Source: Chaetorhynchus papuensis
Lineage: Eukaryota > Chordata > Aves > Passeriformes > Rhipiduridae
Assembly: GCA_013396525.1 (NCBI GenBank)
Contig: VWYX01000279.1
Location: 62,001-126,000, forward strand
Reading direction: 5' to 3'
Length of the DNA stretch: 64,000 nucleotides
The notes below the pieces were generated by a model. It did no database searches. It was not told the DNA's origin and saw nothing but the letters and a program-made list of their open reading frames with translations. The position numbers and the translations under genes were made by a program. Shown here one piece after another: positions 56,927 to 64,000 of the stretch; positions within the stretch are counted from its first letter, which is position 1; every line of letters begins with the position of its first letter.

Positions 56927-59365
56927 AATTGGACCGGAATAAGTCTCTCCAAAGGGTATTAGCCTTTGTCCTAAAGTGGAGTGAATGATCTCTGGGAGGT
57001 GCTTTTGCCTCCCCGTTGACAAAAACCTGAATTAGACATCTGGTTAATTTAATTTCTTTATAGCTGTGACTCAATGGGATGAATCTGACCTTTCTGTTTT
57101 CCTTCGCACCGAGGCTCAGTGACCCTCACTAAGGGCAATAAGGCCTCGCAGCAACCAGCAGGCCAGTGTTTATTCTGGAGTAAATCCTTGTCAGCCCGAA
57201 GCTCCAGTCACCTCCGAGTTCTTGGCTATCTATTCTCATGACAGAAAAACAAAAAGCACTGTCCTTTTTAGGACCACCAAACATGTCACATAGAGTCTAT
57301 GAAAACCTCTGTCTCCTCAGAGACTTGGAGAAACTTAAAATGTTTCTTGATGTTGCTGGACTGTGGGTCATGGCTTACCTAGGGGCCTGATCCAACAGTT
57401 AATTATGCTCTGTGGCTCTAAGATTTTCCTAAACAAATAACTTATTGGGAGAGGCTGTATAAAGATAAATGAGATGGGATCTTTATGGCATTTAGTCATT
57501 GGATAAAATTAATACTCCAGAAAAGGGATGTGAGGAAGGGAAAATTTTTCTTTAGGTATTTCAAGGCCTTTTTTATCTTTGCCTAAATGAAAAGACAAAG
57601 GGCAATGTCCTGATACTGCTTCAGCTCCCACTATTATTTGCATCGGCACTGGATGCTTGATGTGACACCAATTTTACTGACTTTCTGACCTAAGGTTAGC
57701 AACTGCTTTCTATTTGGGCAGAGAAACTTCCAAAGAGTTAACCCTCCCTCACCAAGCTTCCTCTTGCTTCTGCAGTTTACAGAAACTTGCTTGAAAACTG
57801 GGAACATTTGGACTTTGAAACAAATTCTGCCCCTAAGCCACATGCAGCTTTTTAAGAGTAGGAAGAGTTGATCACCAGGACAAACTCAAGGGATGTAATT
57901 AATTTACTTTGTAAAAGACACTTATTTTTTTTTCCTTGGAAAAAAAAATCTTAAAAATTAATTTGTATTTCAGTAAAAATTTCGTTGCTCAAGGTAACTG
58001 AAGATGGGGCTGTCTCAGTAGCCTGTTTTGGACACACCATGGTGTTGGTTATGACACTAATTTTTTCCTCATTCTTTTGCCTGATAAAATGTAGAGACCA
58101 CAAAAAGCTCAGCATTGTCACCAGCACTCTCAAAACATTTCACTAGTGTGGTGAGCACCTCAAAAGTTTGTGTTTGTTCATTTAACTATTTTCCAGTACC
58201 CCAAATTAAAAAGACCACTCACACTGGGACACTCAAGTTAACTAGTTTTTATTTAGAGACATTAGCCCAAAAAATCACTTCTATCTTTTATTCTGTAAAA
58301 AAAGTTAAAATCTGGCCTTAATTAGTAATTAGGATAATATGTTGCAGTTACCCATGGTGCTTTAGCACCGACAGATTATTTGCTGGGTAAAAAGAACAGG
58401 GAGGATGAAGTTACCCAAAGTTACATCTGAAAGAAAAAGTAGATTCTAATTTACTGATTGCTTGATTTTGGTTTGATTTAACATTTGTTTCAGGGCTTGA
58501 TTTAAACTTTTTCTCTCTGGCATTATTTAACCTTTCACTTTTATGAACAATTAAAGGCGAATGAATATAAGCCCTTCCAAAAATAGAAGAATCTACTCAG
58601 GCCAAAGGGAACATCATCCTTTTGCAAAAGAGAAAAAAAATATTTACCTTTAGGCTACTTAAACACTCAATTTACCAAATTATCCCTGTTTAGTGTAATG
58701 GAATAAATGGCGTGCATAGAGGATTGCTGTTGGCAGGGTATCATTAGAGCTCAAAAGGTAATGGGCCCTGAATAATGCCCCGAGGAGCCCTGGATGCTGC
58801 AAGCTGAAGCTGAGTGACCATCTCTCAGAAGTTAGAGAGGAGAACAGACACACAAGAAAAGAAATCCAAAAGCTGGGCTTAAAATTTTGTTGGTTTGCAT
58901 CAGAGATTTTATCCATGACTCTCAGATTGGCATGAAAAACATATTTAAATGGAATCCTTTTCTTCAGCTTTAAATGCTTAGAGGTGAGCTGGTAGTCCTA
59001 GGCTGTCTTTGTGGCCAATGGGAAGAAATAAGCATTTCTACAGTGCAACTGAGCCCGTGTAGACACCTAAAATAGGTCAGATGGACACCCACTATCACCA
59101 GCAAGTTCCTATTTTGTCTTCTAGCTGCAAGTTAAGTGAATAAATCCTAGTCAGCAGGATTATGGAGTGGGAGGGACTGAAAAAAGATTTTAGACAATGT
59201 AAGTCCTAGGAAATCAATACTGTTTGCATCTTGGACTTACATTCAGGGACTGAGGTTATGAATAATTCCTGAATTGTCTGTGTGGGAAGGATGATGGGAC
59301 TGTCAAAAGAAAACTCTTCACCTTTGCCTGCAGGACCTCCCTGCCACTGCTCATCTTCTACTGCA
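56927..59365. other. Single-copy DNA, no gene seen
   Basis: The part 57040-57250 is richer in G+C than its surroundings. The rest is AT-rich. Frames 57634-57843, 57951-58133, 58115-58321 and 58680-58916 are short and unrecognised. No repeats were recognised. Confidence 0.55.
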
Positions 59366-59612
59366 TAGAATTATAGGATCACAGAACAATAGAACATCCT
59401 GAAGGGACCCATCAGGATCATCTCCAGGCCCTGCACAGGACACCCCAACAATCCCACCCTGTGCCTGAGAACTTTGTCCAAACACTTCTTGAACTCCGGC
59501 AGGCTTGGTACTGTGACCACTTCCCTGGGGAGTCTGTTCCAGTGCCCAGCCACCCCTTGGGTGAAGAACCTTTTCCTAATGTCCAACCTAAACCTCCCCT
59601 GGTACAGCTTTA
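59366..59612 (-). mobile_element. CR1 3' region
   Basis: The plus strand reads tagaattataggatcacaga, 'catcctgaagggacccatca', 'ggatcatctccaggccctgc', 'acaggacaccccaacaatcc', 'cagtgcccagccaccccttg' and 'aacctaaacctcccctggta'. Antisense CR1, the same variant as the copy at 36.5 kb. Frames over it (59371-59586 minus, 59461-59886 plus) are repeat shadow. Confidence 0.96.
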
Positions 59613-60570
59613 TGCCAGAGCTGTATGGAGCATTACAGTCCTGTTATCACTGAGCTCAGAACTCACAGGATGGGCATCTCTCCATAGAGTATGTAAAAGG
59701 CAGGGTCTGTCCCATCCACCTACACAGCTGAAAATCTCAGCTGAAAACCCAGTTTCTCAATTGTTACAGAATTTCTCTCTCCTCTTCACAAATATAATCA
59801 TCTGCTTCAAAAATCTAAACAAAAACAACAGATCATTTCCCCATCTTTGCAGTGGACTATGTCATGTTAATTTTCATATCCTTTAATGACTCTTCTTTTA
59901 CACACTGAGAGTCTGGTTTTTGTTTGGGGTTTGTTTGTTTATTTTTGTTCTTTTACTTGGAAGGAGAGGTTTAATCATTGCTTTAATTTTGGCAGTAATT
60001 GTAATTGATTTGGCCTTAGCAACAGACCAATAATGAGGAGGAGAAATAGAGGTTTTATTTAATTGAAGATTTCATTGTATTTTAAGCAAAAATGTATAAA
60101 ATTGCTATTCATCTGCCGCAAAATTTAATTTTAGGTACTTGTATAAAAGAAAAAACTCATACACAAGTTTGATTCACAGGATTGCCATGGAAGTAAACCA
60201 TCCTTTTCTACTGAACAAGCAAGAAGGTAGGACATTCTCTTTGGATGTGAAAAATCGTTTCAGTTCCTCTCTTTCATGCAGAGGGGATTAATCCTTTATC
60301 TTTTACTTGGTAAGGGAGTATCTTCATGATCAGTGCGGAACATACCCTGAGGTGGAATGCTTTCAGTCATTCCTGGTGGTGCCATTTCTCTTTGCATAAA
60401 TAATGAAACATTCAGTGAGCATAGACTGAAATGCAGCTGTCCCACCTCTCAAGTGATCCTCCAAACCCCAGGACACAGAGTCCTGGATATTTAAATATTT
60501 TTAAACAGAATGCAGTCACTTTAGAGGGCTTATAAAAATGAGGAGAGTAACTTTCTATGTGGGCAAATAT
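59613..60570. other. AT-rich DNA, no gene seen
   Basis: A TTTG/TTTATT-rich stretch lies at 59920-59955. No repeat family or exon was recognised. Confidence 0.55.
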
Positions 60571-60837
60571 TGATAGGGCAAGGGGAAATTATTTAAAAGT
60601 AAAAGAGGAGAGATTTAGATTCAATGTTAAGAGGAAATTCTTTACCTAGAGGGTGGGGAGGCCCTGGCGCAGGCTGCCCAGAGAAGCTGTGGCTGCCCCT
60701 GTAAATGTCCAAGGCCAGGTTGGACAGGGCTTGGAGCAACCTGGGATAGTGGAAGGTGTCCCTGCCCATGGCAGGGGTTTGGAACTGGATGTGATTTAAG
60801 GTTCCTTCCATCTGAAACCATTCTATAGTTCTATGAC
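60571..60837 (+). mobile_element. CR1 3' region
   Basis: It contains tgatagggcaaggggaaatt, 'agagatttagattcaatgtt', 'cgcaggctgcccagagaagc', 'ggttggacagggcttggagc', 'ccctgcccatggcaggggtt' and the tail ccattctatagttctatgac. Sense CR1, 3' end nearly intact. Confidence 0.96.
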
Positions 60838-63800
60838 TCAATAAGAGAATGTAAGGAGTGGTTACCCCAGAATATAATAGGATGTCGGGATGAGTAGAGG
60901 CTCATATACACACAGGCAGTTACCAAATGAATTGAGTCCTAACTGTTGCTGTATCACATAAAAGATGGCAAAGCTCTGTTTTCAATCAGGTATTCTTTTT
61001 AGCCACAACTGTTCTTGAAAGTTTTGCAGTAGACAAAATTTTTCCAATTTTTAAAATTATTTGAGTATTTAAGAACCTCAGTTGAAGTATTTAAGTATTA
61101 AGCCAAAATATTCATATTCCAAATATATTTCTTATCTCAGATATCACTGTTCTCTTCTTAATATTTGCATTTTCTCTGTACTGTAAGATTGAAAAATCTA
61201 CTTGTGCTAAGAATCCATTTTACTGCTTTTGTGCACTCCCAGAATTAAACTTTAGACTTTAAACTCATCTCTAGATTTAGGGTGAATGAGGAATTTTCTT
61301 TTGTTAACCTTTATCTGTGCTCTGGAAAATTGTCCTCATTTTGGGCTATTATCTAAAAATATTCGTCATCAGAGAGGCAGGGGACAAAACCTTGGGTATG
61401 GAACAAAGTCTTGGACTTCTCTTTTCCAGGATCATATTATGGTTCTGAGCGTTTTATTACCCCTCTTAAATTTGCTGTAGGGTGATCTGTGATAGGCTTC
61501 TTCCTAATGAGAGGAGGTTCTGTGAAGTTTGGGGCCATAGATTTGTGGGGATTTTTTTTCCAGGTCCATATTCTTACGATTTTCTAAGGGACACAGATCG
61601 CAGGTGGCTGAGTTTAGAGATGACCCTGCTGAACTCCTCAGCAAGGGGCAGTGCCAAACGTGGAGCAACCACCGTGACAAATGACAAAAAGCTTGGCTTC
61701 ACCACTGTGTCCATCCTCAGCTGACAGAAAGGAAGATGGGCCAGGAGTGTTGAAGGGAGTCAGGCCGAGGCCAAAAATGGGGCAGCGTCAGAGCTCATTA
61801 ATGTCACAACAACTCTGAGAAGCCATACGTTATTTAGACAAGCCCTGGGGCGATCCTAATTGACAGTGTGGAGCTCAAAGCCACCTTTACTCCCTGTCCA
61901 GTGGTGTTCAGTATCATTATAAAATTTATCTCTCTTGATCTACCCTGTGAGGAAGGGACTGTCTACCCCATTTTAAAAACAGGTATAGAAATAGCAAACC
62001 ACTTGACTTATGACATCCAGGACATTTATATCCAAGTCAGCAACAGAACCCACATCACCTATTCCTTAGGCTGGCATATTTATGCCCAAGACTGTATTAT
62101 CCATGTGTAAGACATGTTTTAGAAATATTAAGCAAATTAATATTACATGGGTTAGCAACAGATTAACAGAATGATAAAAAAAAATCAAAAAGCAATTGTG
62201 GAGTCATCACATTCACATTGAGCCTACTTTAAAAAGTGCTTTGATGATCATCTTTGAACATAAAAAGAATTCAGCTTGCATCCTAAACACAGACGTGCAA
62301 AATCGACCCCCTTTTCTCTCTTTCTTCCTTAACATAAGTTGGTTCTGTTTTTTAAACAGAAATTACAGATTTCATATTCCAACTAAGTTATCTTCTTTCT
62401 AGAGATGTCCCACATTTCAGATGGAGGGAGGAACAAAAATCAAAAAAATTAAAAATATAGTCAGGAAGGGGGAAAAGACTCTTACTACCTTGCAAAAGAA
62501 TCACCCCTAGCTGATGTGTAGGATATGTACCATTGCTTCCCCTTTAAATGAGATCTAAACTCTGCCAAAGACAAAATTTTAAATTAAAAAAATCATTGTT
62601 GCATGTTGTACTTCATAGTCTGTTTTTAAATACGCTGTGCTTACCTCAGAGAGGTTTTTATTTAAAAGGGAAAGCCGAATTTTGTCTAGCCAGTATCACT
62701 GTCTCACACTATGCTTATTGAATGCTGATCCAGACAAAAAGAAAACTAAGTAGGAGGAAATCTGCATTTGTGTGCATTAAAAGTGATAGAATGCAAGATC
62801 CTAACCTAAAAATATTCGATTCTGTAGTCAATAACTCATGAAAAATCAAAACAAAACCACTTCTATAATTTAAAATGATGCAAAGCCAAATCAGTTTAAG
62901 TGTTATGATAGATTTTAAAAGCTGAGTGAAGACCATCAATGTTAAAAATCAAAGCACGTGAAGAAAATTACTAATTTATATCTGAAGGTTCAGTTTGGGC
63001 TTTCTTAAGGTTAAAAATGAAAAGCTGTTTTAAATCCAGGTAAAATATATCTGACAATGTCTAGACGAGATCACAGTGATACTACATCTGATGAAGTAGT
63101 CACAGACAACAAATAGTGTCTGATGGAAAATACAGAAAAAATTATGAAAGTCCCTTTTGATGCTAAAGCATCGTGAAGTGGCACAAAGTGTGGCCCTTTG
63201 TAAATTACCACACTTCACACTCAGTTTCTGATAAGGGGAAATTTAAAAGTAAAAATGGAAATTTGAAAGTAAAGAAATAAAATAAATATTGAGCCTTTTG
63301 TAAAGAAAATGTGCTGTACAAATAACAGCGTGCAGACTATTCCTGTGTTGTGAAAAGGAGTGAATATAAGGAAGGTGAACTGAAGAAATAAAAACAGATG
63401 CAAATATTCTTACACAGACAGGTCTCAGGTGGAAATACACCACGTGTGCCTAGCTGTGCTGGAAAAGCAGGTTAGATGGGCTGTATGAGTTTCCATCCTT
63501 TTATCTACCTAGAAGTTTTCCTTCACTAGTCCTGTTATTACAAATAAAGAAACTATTTGTCCAGTCTGTGAAGAATTCAGTCATTGAGTTCTTTCCACAC
63601 TGGACCAAGGCAATTTTTTTACATTACAAACTCAGGGCTCTTATCAAAACATTAAGCAATTTTTTTTTCTAAATTTCAAAGCAAATATCTACCTCATACA
63701 GAAAAAATAATAATTCCTTCCCTTTATGTATGTTAGAATGGAACATTTTCACATTTCAGAACTGTCTTTCAAAACTTAAGAGGAAACTAATCCAAATCAA

Positions 63801-64000
63801 CTCTTTATTACGAAGCCGTATTAATTTCATTGCCTACATGTATTTAAAATTATAATTAGAAGAAAATATCTTCTCAAAGCTACCAAGTGTCTTAGAACAT
63901 TTGATCTAAGGATGATATCTGGGGTCCTGAATTGGCCCTCAGCATCCCTTTCCCACCGCTTGTTGAGAAGGACCTCAAGACTGCAATCCCTCTTAAATGC
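60838..64000. other. Single-copy AT-rich DNA, no gene seen
   Basis: A hairpin lies at 63173-63218 (see findings). Short frames (61286-61480, 61482-61724, 61868-62110, 63030-63218) show no recognisable domain. No repeat family was found. Confidence 0.55.
63173..63218. repeat. Imperfect hairpin
   Basis: GTGAAGTG at 63173-63180 pairs with CACTTCAC at 63211-63218, and acaaag (63183-63188) with ctttgt (63196-63201), around a 7-base loop with a bulge. It is too short and too bulged to call a microRNA precursor. Confidence 0.4.

Noticed and set aside
1..64000. CRISPR array, tRNA, rRNA or bacterial-type operon
   Set aside because: No regular spacer-repeat pattern, cloverleaf, rRNA motif or Shine-Dalgarno-linked gene set is visible; the content is vertebrate.

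Overview
The window looks like nuclear DNA of a bird, most likely a songbird. It is about 60% A+T and has no gene I can support. Its recognisable content is a dense scatter of CR1 non-LTR retrotransposon pieces, about two dozen, most ending in the avian CR1 3' signature (ATTCTATGAT-type octamers after a 'gatcttggaggtcttttccaacc' core). There are also LTR-type sequences of the kind avian endogenous retroviruses leave. No CpG island, coding exon, tRNA, rRNA, CRISPR or operon is visible. The open reading frames are short, often start at TTG, CTG or GTG, and mostly sit in base-skewed stretches or antisense to CR1. I read the window as intergenic or deep intronic DNA.

Layout. 1-24 kb: AT-rich single-copy DNA with CR1 tails near 2.4, 4.7, 6.3, 9.1, 12.4, 17.6 and 18.4 kb, and a small degenerate tandem repeat at 19.5 kb. 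24-45 kb: CR1 pieces at 24.9, 27.4, 32.0, 32.4, 34.8, 36.6, 39.6, 43.0 and 45.1 kb. One of these is a CR1 nested inside another. This section also has an ERVL-like solo LTR at 32.86-33.29 kb, a second LTR-like block at 44.4-44.75 kb, and two POU octamer sites at 29.4-29.7 kb. A 75-base assembly gap lies at 45390-45464. 45-52 kb: a 1-kb CR1 at 48.06-49.09 kb keeps a decayed part of the reverse-transcriptase ORF but has lost the section carrying the catalytic aspartates.

52.6-56.9 kb is the most unusual part. A 760-base element (52678-53437) is a nearly loopless imperfect palindrome, with TGT...ACA ends and a 6-base direct repeat TTAACC on each side, inserted into a CR1. Each arm looks like an LTR (CCAAT, TATA-like box, ATTAAA), and the two arms point outward. 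Bases 53172-54906 are then repeated at 54908-56642 with a constant 1736-base offset. I saw four substitutions and no indel, and the copies are separated by exactly one N. This is best explained as two overlapping contigs that were never merged, broken where the palindrome defeats assembly. 57-64 kb is AT-rich single-copy DNA with CR1 pieces at 59.5 and 60.7 kb.

There is no gene set to fit into a pathway. The window records layered retrotransposition: CR1 into CR1, an LTR-like palindrome into CR1, and solo LTRs. Family assignments rest on recognising consensus features from memory; no database search was run.
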